Shown here piece after piece: positions 10,847-20,764 of a stretch of 22,242 nucleotides of DNA (its first letter is position 1; each line of letters begins with the position of its first letter). The stretch is from Euprymna scolopes. Lineage: Eukaryota > Mollusca > Cephalopoda > Sepiida > Sepiolidae. The stretch spans positions 71,665,170-71,687,411 of the forward strand of contig CM044493.1 of assembly GCA_024364805.1 (NCBI GenBank). Reading direction: 5' to 3'. The notes below the pieces were generated by a model. It was not told where the DNA came from, did no database searches, and saw nothing but the letters and a program-made list of their open reading frames with translations. The translations under genes were made by a program, and so were the position numbers.

Positions 10847-11668
10847 TAATAATTTCCTTTAATTGTTATTGAGAATTACTTGGAGATAATCATTTGGTAA
10901 TTAAATATGTACTCATAAAATAAGACTAAACAAATCTTTTGGAATTACAAATATTAGAATTCAACTATCTATTTAAAACAAATTCCTTTTCATTGAAGAT
11001 TGAAGGAAATTCACACATCAATTTCAATAAACATCTCTAAACATTTATAAGACTTAATTTTGTTGACATATATTTTGAAATAATTCACTGAAACTATCAT
11101 AATGTATATTTTTGTTCATTTATTTAGCTATTTCATAATTTGATAATAATGATTTGACATTTCTGAGGCGTGCCATAATCCTCTCTACAAAGTTCACACT
11201 TACATTTAAAAAACAAGACTTAGTTTCTTTATTAATGCAAATTTACTTATTAAATTTTCATTTATACTGAACTGGGTTTTTTAAGTATGAACTTAATGGA
11301 AGTTTTATATGTCCAGCATGTTTACATTTAATTAGTAGTTGCTATGAACATAATATAATGCATTTTTCAATGTGTATTTGGTAAATGAATCTTTAAATCT
11401 GAAGTGCTTTTGGTTAACATTTAGCGTGTGAATAATAAAAGACGTGGTGTCATTTGCTCTAGCAGAGTGTAACACATTAAAATAATGTTAATGGCTTATT
11501 CGGTTGCATTATGAATTAATCTGGGTTGATTGATATTAATATTTAATGTATTTAGGATAAAATACTATGAGTTTTATAATTGAACACCCTCAGGACAACA
11601 AGGAGTCTTTTCACCCAAAATGCTAAGTCACAATAAAAGAAATATTCGTAAAATATTGGGGTAACGTT
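10847..11668. other. AT-rich sequence, nothing recognised
   Basis: There are no frames or element ends. CACCCAAAATGCTAA (near 11611) recurs as TACCCAAAATGCTAA near 12226 and so flanks the tandem array that follows. Confidence 0.45.
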
Positions 11669-12138
11669 CACTGAGTTTGTGCTTGGCTACAGTGTGTGTG
11701 TATTTTTAAGGGGGAATTTTTATTCATATTGCAATTAAACAAAAGAATAAAACGGCTAACTTGTATGGAAATGAACTGAAAAGTGGTGGAATTTAATTTT
11801 GTAATGAAATTAATGTGGGGGATATTCACTGATTGTTTACTATGCTGTAGGGTGTGAGTGTGTGTGTTTTCTAGTATGTGAGAATAATTTTAATTTAAAA
11901 TCTAGCAAAACGACTGAAATGGCTGACTATGCATGAATTTAATTTCATAATGAAATTACTTTTAGGGTTGGAAGGGATACTCACTGATGAAGTTTTTATG
12001 TTAAATGTGTTTGGGATGGGTGATTTGTTTATAATTTACAATTTAACAAAATAAAATGACTGATTTATGTATGAATGAATCAAAATATATTAAGATGGAA
12101 TTTAATTTCATAATGAAATTAATGTGCCCAGGAATACT
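11669..12138. repeat. Three-copy tandem repeat, period about 157 bp
   Basis: CACTGA at 11669, 11827 and 11982 and CACTGG at 12139 mark unit boundaries (spacings 158, 155 and 157). The first two units have a G/T-rich part near the start. Each unit has a tract rich in AACAAAA/AACGA-type words, an ACT-GA segment, and a near-identical block AATTTAATTTCATAATGAAA near its end. That block holds the perfect palindrome TTAATTTCAT-A-ATGAAATTAA in the third copy. The copies are visibly diverged, so the array is not recent. A (TG)n run follows the last boundary (12141-12160). Confidence 0.75.
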
Positions 12139-12140
12139 CA

Positions 12141-12160
12141 CTGGTGTGTGTGTGTGTGTG
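12141..12160. repeat. (TG)n microsatellite
   Basis: A short TG dinucleotide run at the right edge of the tandem array; TG-rich words also occur in the first two units. Confidence 0.85.
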
Positions 12161-12916
12161 TTAGGGAAAGTTTTGTTAATTCGGGTCACACTAAATTGAT
12201 CTGAAAATAGCCAGGAAAACATTTTTACCCAAAATGCTAATTTTCTATCCATGATGTGAAAAAAATATACTTCAACTGATATTATAAAAATAAAAAAGTC
12301 ATTTTATTAGAAAACAATAACGAATGGGGAATTAATGAGATGTTCTTCTGCAAAGCAATATGTTAATTAGTTAGCCTGAGTACATTAGTAGTACGGAGGT
12401 GTTCAGTTTATTAAAAAGCTTAAGTTCTTCTATTTTGTCTATGAATTTCAGATTTTAATGTCACTGTCAGTGTGATAAACGGCACGACTTTAAAAATGAA
12501 TTTTATGCAATTAAATCTATTTTCATAATATATACATTCTTTCATGGTGCCACTTCTAGAGGATCATGCACTCTCTCTTTCCAAAATATATTATTCGGGT
12601 TCCCTACTAGGTGACTAATCATTGCAAACAAATTCAAAGAATAATTCCATTTTATGAAAATTTATTTTAAAAAATTATGGGGGATAGAAGTTTTCAAATA
12701 AACACCATAGCAATTTTGAAAAGAAATGAAGTTTGACAGAATTTAAGTTTCGGAGATATTAATGCCCAAGTACAATAAAGTTTTTCATATAAGTGTTACT
12801 GTTAAAAAGTGAATTTTAATCTTCACAAGATGACATAAAAGTGATGCAAAAATGTTATGCTCGGAAATTAATTTTACTCATCTGGAATGAATATTCTATG
12901 GTTATTTATAAAGAGT

Positions 12917-12919
<3 letters not shown>
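12161..12919. other. AT-rich sequence, nothing recognised
   Basis: Apart from the CCCAAAATGCTAA word noted above, no frame or repeat was seen. Confidence 0.45.

Positions 12920-13002
<83 letters not shown>
12920..13002. repeat. (TA)n microsatellite, about 83 bp
   Basis: This is the longest perfect dinucleotide run in the window. It can extrude a hairpin and is likely to vary in length. Confidence 0.97.
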
Positions 13003-13005
<3 letters not shown>

Positions 13006-14260
13006 TTATTAATGTTTTATTCCCAATGAATTTAATGGTATTTTACTTTGGGATTTCTCTGAAATATGGTTTCATATTTTTATATATATACCTGCTACAA
13101 AATCTTATAAGTGGATCCTAGTGTCTCCAAATGATTTTAAAAGTCAATTATAAAGATGACATCAGTTTCATCATCGAATATTACTAGTAATCGTTATGGG
13201 GATCTTCTGTCATCATATCGATTTCTATCATATATAATGGACAAAACAATTTCTGCAGTTTTTTTTTTTTAATAAAATAAGATTGAGCCTTTTTGTAGAA
13301 AATAAACATTTTGTCAAATCAAATGTATTACAACATTTTTCGTTATATTATATATATATATATATGCTAACATGCAAAAGAAGTACACACTATATATACT
13401 GACATGTAATGGTTCAGACCTATTCTGATTTAATGAAAGAAATAATATATAAGCATTCATTAATGTTAACTTTTTATGTCTACAAATTGATTTTATCTCA
13501 ATATAATAAATCTTTCCATCATGCTAACTAGTTTTATAGCATTAGTTTTGTCCAAAAATCTTGGAAAATTATCTTTAATTGAACAAAAAATAAGCAAGGT
13601 TCTTGCATTACTTTTGCAATATTTTTGATTGTGCAGTTTGCAAACAAGGTAAAAATATGTGCTTTGTGCCAGCAATGTATTCCATGTCATATCTTTCCTT
13701 GTCACTCAAGACTTCAAAAAGCCTAGCTAGGGAAATAATCTGACAGCAAAGTAAAAAGATATCACTCTATTTTTACTCTTTATTTATTCACTTCTTTGTT
13801 TTCTTTATTCCTTTCTTTGCAACTACCGACTGACATTTGTCAAACAATGAATCTAGATGCTTTTTCAGAATAAAAACAGTAAGCTGGAATGAAGAAGAAT
13901 GTTTACTTTCTTCCCTGTTTTTTTTTGTTACAATGATTTTTTCTTTCATTTGGCTTCCAATGACAATGTCAACATTTTATGTTTGTTCTTTGACAAATAA
14001 CCAGTTGGGTTTGAGATATTGAAACTTTTTAGGTACTTTTATAGAATTCTATTTCTGCAGAATATACCTGTCATATTTATCAGCATCACATATTCAAAGC
14101 AAAAACAGTTGAGAGCCATGTAACCATTATTGAGTTGCTCAGGATATTCTGTACAATGTTTTGTTGTCAAACAATTTTTAGTGATAAAAATATAATATCT
14201 GTTTACTGGTCTGAAATCACTTCTTTTAGATAGTAAAATAACCCATGTTATCTTTAGTGG
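13003..14260. other. AT-rich sequence upstream of the exon
   Basis: It contains T10 (13261-13270) and a short TA run (about 13347-13365). Frames at 13493-13705 (minus) and 13837-14022 (plus, non-ATG start) have no motif. No upstream exon with a suitable donor was found. Confidence 0.4.
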
Positions 14261-14293
14261 TTTGACTAATAATTTTTTTTTTTTTTTTTTCAG
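14261..14293 (+). promoter_or_regulatory. Splice acceptor with branch-point-like site and T18 tract
   Basis: A tgactaat sequence (14263-14270), close to the metazoan branch-point consensus, is followed by 18 consecutive T (14273-14290) and CAG (14291-14293). The exon coding frame starts directly after it. The T run is unusually pure and long, so its length may vary between individuals. Confidence 0.75.
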
Positions 14294-15807
14294 AAACGAA
14301 GACGTAGTGCCTCACCCTAGCGAGGATGTAGGCAAATCCGTGATGTCCCAGAAGGCAACTCTTTCGTCTGATGTTGAGAGACGACATGAAGATATAAACA
14401 ACCTTGGTCAAAGACACCCTGCTGCTGCTGTTGTTGTGGGTGATATTAACCAAAGGCATTCTGCTGCTGCTGTTGAAGAAATCAATGGCCAACAAAACAC
14501 TGAGGAAGTGAATAACAGATTCTCAGATATTACAAATCACAGACACCCTGAAGAAATTGATCACAGAAATTCAGAAGATCAAAATAATAGACATCTTGAG
14601 GATAGCAATCACAGGCCGGAAGTTGCATACAGACACTCTGATGAGCTCAACAACCGGCATACCAATGAACATACTCTTAGGCATTCTGATGATTTGAATC
14701 ATAGACATAGTGATGAGTCTAATTTAAGGCTAACTGCTGATGATCCTGGCCTTAGACATTCTGAAGATATAAATCTGAGACATAATGAAGAGCCAAATCT
14801 TCGACACACAGAGGATTCTACACTGAGGCATTCGGAGGAATCTAACCTGCGCTTGTCAGATGACATAGCCCAGAGACATACAGAGGAGCTTAATAATCGT
14901 CATTCTGGAGAGATAAGACACTCAGATGACTTAAGGCAGTCTGATGACCTAAGGCATCAGGAAGCATTAAGACATCCTGATGCCTTGAGACATCCTGAGG
15001 ATATAAGACATTCTGATGCTCTAAGGCATCCTGAAGACATCAGGCACTCTGATGATTTGAGACATTCAGATGATCTTAGGCATCCAGATGAGTTGAGACA
15101 TTCGGAAGAGTTAAGACATTCTAGCAGCTTGAGACACCCAGAGGAACTGAGGCACCCAGATGCCCTGAGACACCCAGATGATTTAAGGCACTCAGATGAG
15201 TTACGGCATCCTGATGACTTAAGACATCCGGACGAGCTTAGGCACCGAGATGATCTTAGACATCAGGATAATCTACGTCATCCTGATGACTTAAGACACC
15301 CAGATGACTTAAGACATCCCGATGACATGAGACATCCAGATGAATTGAGCTACAGGCATTCTGATGAACTTGGACTTCTGCATCCAGATAAATTGGGTCA
15401 CAGACGTCCAGAAGATCTGACCCAACGGATTTCAGATGAGCTTCGTGCAAGGCAAATGGAATTGAGTCACAGGCACCCAGATGAGTTGAGTCATAGGATT
15501 CCTGATGACTTTGTTCAATTCCCTCATGATCTGAGCCCCAATCGCTCAGATGACCTCAGCCCACATCATTCTATTGATGAGCTGAATCTTAGACATCCAG
15601 GTGCTGATTTTGGTCAGAGGTATCATGATGATCTAGGTTTAAGACATCCTGATTCTTATCAGTCCAATCTCAGCGGTTATGGTGGTATTAACATCAACGA
15701 ACTATCACCACCAACACCCCAATCCATTTCACCCTCATCTTTACCTGATGTCACTTGTCACCTAAATAATGAAGGAATATTTGTTTGTCACCTGTGCAAC
15801 TTTTCAG
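14294..15807 (+). CDS. Internal exon of a zinc-finger protein with a long Arg-His-Asp/Glu repeat array
   Basis: This is a partial gene: one internal exon with 504 complete codons (14295-15806). The acceptor is T18-CAG and the donor is CAG|GTAAG. The first base completes a codon begun in an unseen upstream exon, and the last base starts a Gly codon (phase 1 exit). The open frame runs upstream only into the polypyrimidine tract, so there is no true start codon here. Order: a unique acidic/Ser segment (about residues 1-82); 8-residue repeats (83-206); 24 hexapeptides (207-350); a second 8-residue block (354-457); a Gly/Ser/Pro linker; then FVCHLCNFSG, the C-x2-C half of a C2H2 finger (codons at 15786 and 15795). 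C2H2 fingers normally bind DNA in the nucleus, so a transcription factor is likely. I do not recognise the repeat domain. A hunchback-type factor is a weak guess from the CHLCNFSG wording. The exon is markedly less AT-rich than its flanks. Confidence 0.85.
14541..15665 (+). repeat. Coding tandem repeat, about 53 units, 24-bp and 18-bp periods
   Basis: Three blocks lie in one reading frame. Block 1 (14541-14912) holds about 16 units, mostly 8 residues, of the type RHSDELNN. Block 2 (14913-15344) holds exactly 24 units of 6 residues, of the type LRHPDD, with no indel. Block 3 (15354-15665) holds about 13 units, mostly 8 residues, of the type RHPDELSH, with single 7- and 9-residue units. The 6-mer equals the 8-mer without the polar pair between Leu and Arg. 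In the core, Arg is invariant, His is present in 23 of 24 units, and position 4 is Pro (13), Ser (8), Gln (2) or Arg (1). The product should be a disordered, His-rich polyampholyte. A structural, metal-binding or partner-binding role would be inference only. Confidence 0.9.
15774..15807 (+). other. Half C2H2 zinc finger split by a phase-1 intron
   Basis: The residues GIFVCHLCNFS plus the first base of a Gly codon end the exon. The two Cys codons (15786-15788 and 15795-15797) have the C-x2-C spacing of a C2H2 finger, and Phe-Val precedes the first Cys as in many fingers. The paired histidines are not encoded here and must come from the next exon, which is not visible before 22242. Reading on into the intron gives only 13 more codons and one His before a stop, so retention would not complete the finger. 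Confidence 0.7.
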
Positions 15808-15815
15808 GTAAGAAT
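15806..15815 (+). promoter_or_regulatory. Splice donor AG|GTAAG
   Basis: The match to the U1 snRNA donor consensus (AG|GTAAG) is near perfect. It lies exactly where the conserved finger wording ends and the low-complexity AT-rich sequence starts. It leaves the reading frame in phase 1. Confidence 0.8.
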
Positions 15816-15848
15816 TCAGTTGCTTATTTCTTTGAACATATTTTCTAA

Positions 15849-17245
15849 TGAAGGAATAGAAATTATTTTTATAAATTTCTTTTGGTGATGCTTTGAAAAT
15901 AGAAGTGTATTATTAAAAGAGAATACAAAATATTTTTCTGGAAAGTATGGACGATATAGACATTTCAATACATAACATTACAATCTGATTCATCTATTTT
16001 AATGAATTACAAATTGTTTATCTCGGTATTTCGTCAAAGGAATAATCTAAGGAATAACTACCATCTAAAGCAATTAACCAGGTTAAATTATATACCCCAG
16101 TCATAAAATTGTATTCCGTCAACATTACTACAAGCATTTTATTGGGATATAAAGAACATTTTATCTTAAAAGTAAAATTATAAACACACTGCAAAAAAAC
16201 TTGCATAAATGTAGGTACTGAATGTTTATACTTTCTGCTTTGTACAAATAATACAATGACAATATGTGTCAGTTTGAAAATAGAAAAATAAATTATCGAA
16301 ACCACATAATTAAAAAATTTTTTTTTTTTTTTTTTTTTTTTAATTATTATTGTTTTTTTGTAAAAAAAATCATCCAACAAAAGTTAATAGTTTTTAATTA
16401 TTTAAATCGAAATATTTATGTTCACTTTTTGGATTACATCTTTTACACTGTAAAGTTCGATATTGACTTCTGTTATATATTTACATTATATCTTAAAATT
16501 AAAAAATAAGTGTATTCAAAAGGAGCGCATTTAACTTTTAAAAATGAAAATAAAAAATAAGAATATAGTCTCTTATCTTTCACATCACTCTTTATGCAAA
16601 ATACAACTTATACAAAAATTAAAAATAAAATTGTTTAAGACACTTGTAAAATAGTTTGAGGGGGAAAATGTTACTACAACAAAGTAATAAGTTATAATTT
16701 TTGAAGTATTAAAAAAACATTTGTTTATAAATTTAACTTTATGCAGCATTTGTATAATCACACTAAAAGCTCTTTTATTAATTATTGTTTGTCTAATAAT
16801 TAATTATTTTGGAGGCAAAAATTAATATCTAATTAGTAAACTATATAACTTTTTTATTTTTATGCTTCCTTTGAATTCTCTTGAAAAAATATCTATTTAT
16901 AGATTCCTAAAAGTCTATATAATATTTTACTTGTAAAATTCCAACTTCCTATTCACTTCTATTGTTAAAGATATTAATGTTTTATCATTATAAATTTTGT
17001 TTTCCGTAAAGGTTTATAAAAAAATTTATTAAAATATTTTTACCACTGAACAAAACGGTATTTCTCACTATTGCCTAACAGTTTTCTATGAGAATTTTCT
17101 CTTTTATTAAAAAGTTCAATGTAATGATAACACTAATAAAAGCTATATAAGAATTTCAGTAAGCTTATTTTTTGGATTATATGACATTTTCTTTATCCTA
17201 TTTCACACAAAAGTTCATTTATTAAATAATAAATATATACTTATA
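15849..17245. other. AT-rich intron sequence with a T25 run
   Basis: Apart from the homopolymer, no frame, repeat pair or RNA gene was recognised. Confidence 0.45.
16318..16342. repeat. T25 homopolymer
   Basis: An uninterrupted run of about 25 T in the downstream intron. It could be a mononucleotide microsatellite or a retroposon tail, but no element body was recognised next to it. Confidence 0.9.
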
Positions 17246-17454
17246 CAGTAGAACCCCTGGATACGGGATTAAAAGTTAGTAACAATATACAGTACAGTAT
17301 ATAATACACATGTATATAATCAAATAACATTATAAATAACACCGTAAGGCGGGGCAAATACCGTAACCAGGGGCCGGAAAAACAACGTATCCCAAATCGT
17401 AATCTGAAAAAAAAAAAAAATATCCTAGGGCCCCTGTATCTCGGGGTTCTTCTG
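17246..17454. mobile_element. pogo/Tigger-like MITE (209 bp)
   Basis: The left end CAGTAGAACCCCTGGATAC and the reverse complement of the right end CAGAAGAACCCCGAGATAC agree at most positions and continue through a shared GG. Both ends are directly flanked by TA (17244-17245 and 17455-17456). CAG-AGAACC ends with a TA target are the signature of pogo/Tigger-type elements. There is no transposase frame. The interior holds a second, offset inverted pair (ggatacggga and cgtatccca) and an A-run. Confidence 0.8.
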
Positions 17455-17456
17455 TA

Positions 17457-20372
17457 TATGAAGTTATCATCATATCGTATGAATCCATGAATTCTATTGT
17501 TGAAATTCGTTTCCCCGATATTTTTGTAGTCAGAATTCTTTCTAGAAAGACATTCGAGAACACCCAGGTGGTCAGTCCGTGTCCCCACTTGACCACTGTC
17601 ACCTCTATATATGAAGTAATTTGTATATTAACTGTATCATACTAAAAAAAAGTATATCCAAATGTTTAGCTGACCCTACTTTCTTTCTTTTATGTGTATG
17701 TGTTTCTAGTTTACATAATAATAAAAGACTGTAAATGCATAGAAAACATAATTTCTGACTGATAACATATAAATTTTGATAATCCCCTAAAAAAACAAAA
17801 ACAAAAGTATATTGTGGATTACAAGGTACCTGTGAATTTGTTTAATGTTAATATTTGACTATAATATTTTATTGCTAATTACATTTTGTAATTGAAATTA
17901 ATCTAAGTTGTTAACTTTTAATGTTTCCTTTGATAACACTAGAGTATCTACCGATCAAAGTAAATTAAAACTTTTGATTGAAAATTTGAAAAAACACAAT
18001 ATTGTAATAAAAAACATATGTACCAGTTATATTTATATTCTTTATATGTACTTATTTAAACAATTTATGAAATAGTTTTGTTAACATTTCTAAGACTAAA
18101 TTTTTAAAAATATGTTTTGGCTATCCACACTGATTAATATATCTTGTATTTCTTCAATCCTCTTATATTTAGACACATTTTTCTTTTATTTAATTTATTT
18201 TCTAGAGTTTTTATTTTCATGTTGTTGAAAAGTTTTTGAAAGATAAAGGTCAAAGATCAAAAATTTATATTTAAAAGACATTTGTGTATGTTTTAATATT
18301 GTACTAAACCAACATACTCAAATATTTCCAACTTTCTTTTAGACATAACAGAACAAATGTCATAACATAACATATCAAATGGTTTTTAAATGGTTTTTGA
18401 TTATAACTCATATTGAATGCTAAATGACAAAAAAAAACATTTTGAATAAATAGATACTTTCTATAAAACACTACATAACTTTATACTTTTATTGGAATGT
18501 TGATTTATTAATAATCTTACTGATTAAATTATTTTATGACAATTAAATAAATAATTTCTGTTTAATACATTTTTCAAACATACTTTTAAATGATGTATGA
18601 TAAAATGAAAACTTTTCCATATTAGTTACAACAGTCTTTAAAAACATTAGATTCCCAACAAGATAAGCATGCTATTACAACCAGATAAATATATTTTTAA
18701 ATATTAATTTTGGAATTTTTATATAAAAGCTAGTAAAAATTCTGTAACATTGCTACAACATATTTTCAATTATTTTTTAAATTCCTTATTCGATAAATAA
18801 CTGGACTGTAGTCTAAAAATAATGAAAATATTTAATAATGACTTTTATATGTAGTACAAATTTTATAATAAGTTTTTAATTAATTATTACTTTTTTTGAG
18901 AAAAGAAAATCCTTACAAGTTTATTGTTTAATAAAACTTAAAGCTATTTAAACACAAAAATGTGTCTAAAAGGTTTTTCTTTTCCTTTTTACAAGTATAA
19001 AATCTCAAATACTATTTTTGACACAGAGGTAGGTTCAATGAATAAAAAAAATATCCCCTCTCTCATCTCTTTTGGGGTAGCTCAAGACTCATGAATTGAT
19101 TATCTGAATAATAAAATAACAGATGCAGTCTGAGAATAGGCTAAAGAACTATACTTCATTAGTCTTAGTTTTTAAATACACATCACATCCCTTTTCTTAT
19201 GATTTAGAAAACCAGAAATAGGTACAGAACTTAATAAATATTTTCAAGTACCTAAGGATAATGTTTTGCAATGTATTGATACTGATGAAGCTAAGAGTTA
19301 TTATCTTTTTAATTCAACTTCTAATCAATGTTTTCTGGTGAAGTTGATTTTCAAGGATACGTTTATTGAAAAATTAAAATATTTGCTTTCATTTTTACTA
19401 CTATTATTTATTAATTAGAAAAAGTAATTTTACTTATTAAACTCTTTTAGATCAATTAAAGATGTCACTTAGGCAAGAACATTTTTTTAAAGTTCTAAAA
19501 AAATGTCCCAAATAGTGTGCATACGTGTGGAGGGTACAAAAATTAGATCAGCTGTAAAATAGAAAGAATGCGTATTAGGTGGTTAAGAGGGACTGGCAAC
19601 TGATAATGAAAAAAAATTGTTCTTGCAAACAAATTTTCAAATAAATGAATAAAATAAAAAATTGGAATTCTCTAATGACAGATGCAGATTTAGTATTTAA
19701 GAGAATGATTTTCTTTCTAATGTGTTGGTCATGTTGTCACTAGCACACACATTAAGACAAACACCATTATATCTCCTTATTGTTTGGCTGTCATGACTTT
19801 TATGACAACATTGACTTTGAGAGAAAAAAAAGTCAAACAAATTCTTCTATGGACATTATTCTCTATGTCCACTTTTGAGATGGGGAGGGTCAAGAAGGGG
19901 GATAGAGAAAATATGTGTGCTGTTAGCGCTAAGCAAGCATTGATCCAGTGAAAAAACAGCAGATTGCTGTTGTAGTGTGAGTATTTGATGGTAACTAAGC
20001 CATCCCAAATAGAAGGCTATCTCTAGCTTGTGTTAAAATTCTTTCAATTTTCCTATACCACTCGAATTATTCTTCTTTTAATTACACCTCTATTATTCTG
20101 TTATTGTCGTTTGTCTATTTCTCTTTCTTTACTGATTATTTATGAGAATAAGTGAATTTTCATTTTAGAACTGGGAACAAATGAGAAAATACCCCAATTT
20201 TTACATTTCTTTAGCCTCCACTTCTTGTAAACATTGCTTCCTAAATTTCTAGTTTCATAAGCAGTAAAAACCAGTTTTTAAAATATACTATTATAGCATT
20301 TAATTCAAGGAATGAAATTTTTTATTTTTACAAAATAATCTTAGAAAACAAAAATATTGTTAAGGATATATA
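17457..20372. other. AT-rich intron sequence
   Basis: Mostly A/T with dense stops. The stretch 19480-20035 is less AT-rich and is noted separately. No exon, RNA gene or transposon end was recognised. Confidence 0.45.
19790..20035. other. Less AT-rich non-repetitive island
   Basis: The balanced, complex sequence includes ATGGACATTATTCTCTATGT and a small palindrome, TTAGCGCTAA (19923-19932). It has no frame. It is a possible intronic regulatory element, without further support. Confidence 0.2.
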
Positions 20373-20374
20373 TA

Positions 20375-20735
20375 TGCAGGGCTCCCCAAAAGTTATGCCT
20401 CCTATTTTTATTCCACCTGAATTAATCAGAGGCTATTACAAATTGCATTATTATAATGACTGAATTTATGAATTCATGACCTGAAAGTTTCATCTGTGTT
20501 GCAGATATTGACGGTACGAGACCCCAAGAAAGCAACTGTGATAGACATACATCAGAAGCAGAGATGCATCATTGAATTTCTGGCAAAAATGCACTGAGAA
20601 TGGTAGTGACTATGTAGAAAAATAAATTCTGAAGCGCGAAAGGTTGTTCATTTTAATGGTATCACTCCTGTCTTCGTAGCTCTCAACTTTGAGTTTAAAA
20701 AACATTAGGAGGCTTTACTTTTGGAATGACTCTCA
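20375..20735 (+). mobile_element. Mariner-family internal-deletion derivative (361 bp)
   Basis: The left end TGCAGGGCTCCCCAAAAGTT and the reverse complement of the right end TGAGAGTCATTCCAAAAGTA continue with GCCTCCTA on both sides (21 of 30 matches). TA flanks both ends (20373-20374 and 20736-20737). CCAAAAGT-A-GCCTCC is typical of mariner ends. The interior keeps two pieces of a mariner transposase: an N-terminal piece reading HQKQRCIIEFL (20550-20582), and a C-terminal piece reading WQKCTENGSDYVEK plus stop (20581-20625) in another frame. The whole middle, including the catalytic acidic triad, is absent. This is therefore a non-autonomous MITE-like derivative. Confidence 0.85.
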
Positions 20736-20764
20736 TATGACTAAGCACATTCCAGACACCGATG

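Larger units (their letters stand above)
1..14293. other. Probable intron or 5' flank, AT-rich, no recognisable exon
   Basis: Only short open frames occur here, with low-complexity translations that do not look like known proteins. The phase of the 14294 acceptor requires an upstream coding exon, and I could not identify one. The stretch is therefore probably intronic, at least in its right part, but its left part could be intergenic. Sub-features are listed separately: microsatellites, SINE-like fragments, MITEs, a tandem repeat and less AT-rich islands. Confidence 0.5.

Noticed and set aside
12841-13029. Frame rich in Ile-Tyr repeats, and similar frames at 444-686 and 3317-3589
   Set aside because: The IYIYIY runs are translations of (TA)n microsatellites. 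The rest is short and unsupported.
14262-14293. Treating the 528-codon open frame as starting at 14262
   Set aside because: The codon there is TTG, and the next codons are the branch-point region and the T18 tract (poly-Phe). This is intron read in frame up to the CAG acceptor.
15256-15450. Minus-strand 64-codon frame inside the repeat exon
   Set aside because: It is the reverse shadow of a codon-periodic repeat (periodic sequence keeps other frames open).
14541-15665. A CRISPR-like array, given regular short repeats
   Set aside because: Repeats are contiguous and codon-periodic without unique spacers, in a spliced eukaryotic exon.
15808-15848. Extension of the protein to the stop at 15846-15848
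   Set aside because: A near-consensus donor lies at 15808 exactly inside the zinc finger. The extension supplies one His only and no finger.
16018-16509. Opposed frames of 120 and 81 codons around the T25 run
   Set aside because: They are largely poly-Lys and poly-Phe from the homopolymer plus AT-rich translation. There is no domain.
17241-17602. Two overlapping minus-strand frames of 115 and 90 codons
   Set aside because: They run across the pogo-like MITE, including its A-run, and have no transposase motif. They are chance frames.
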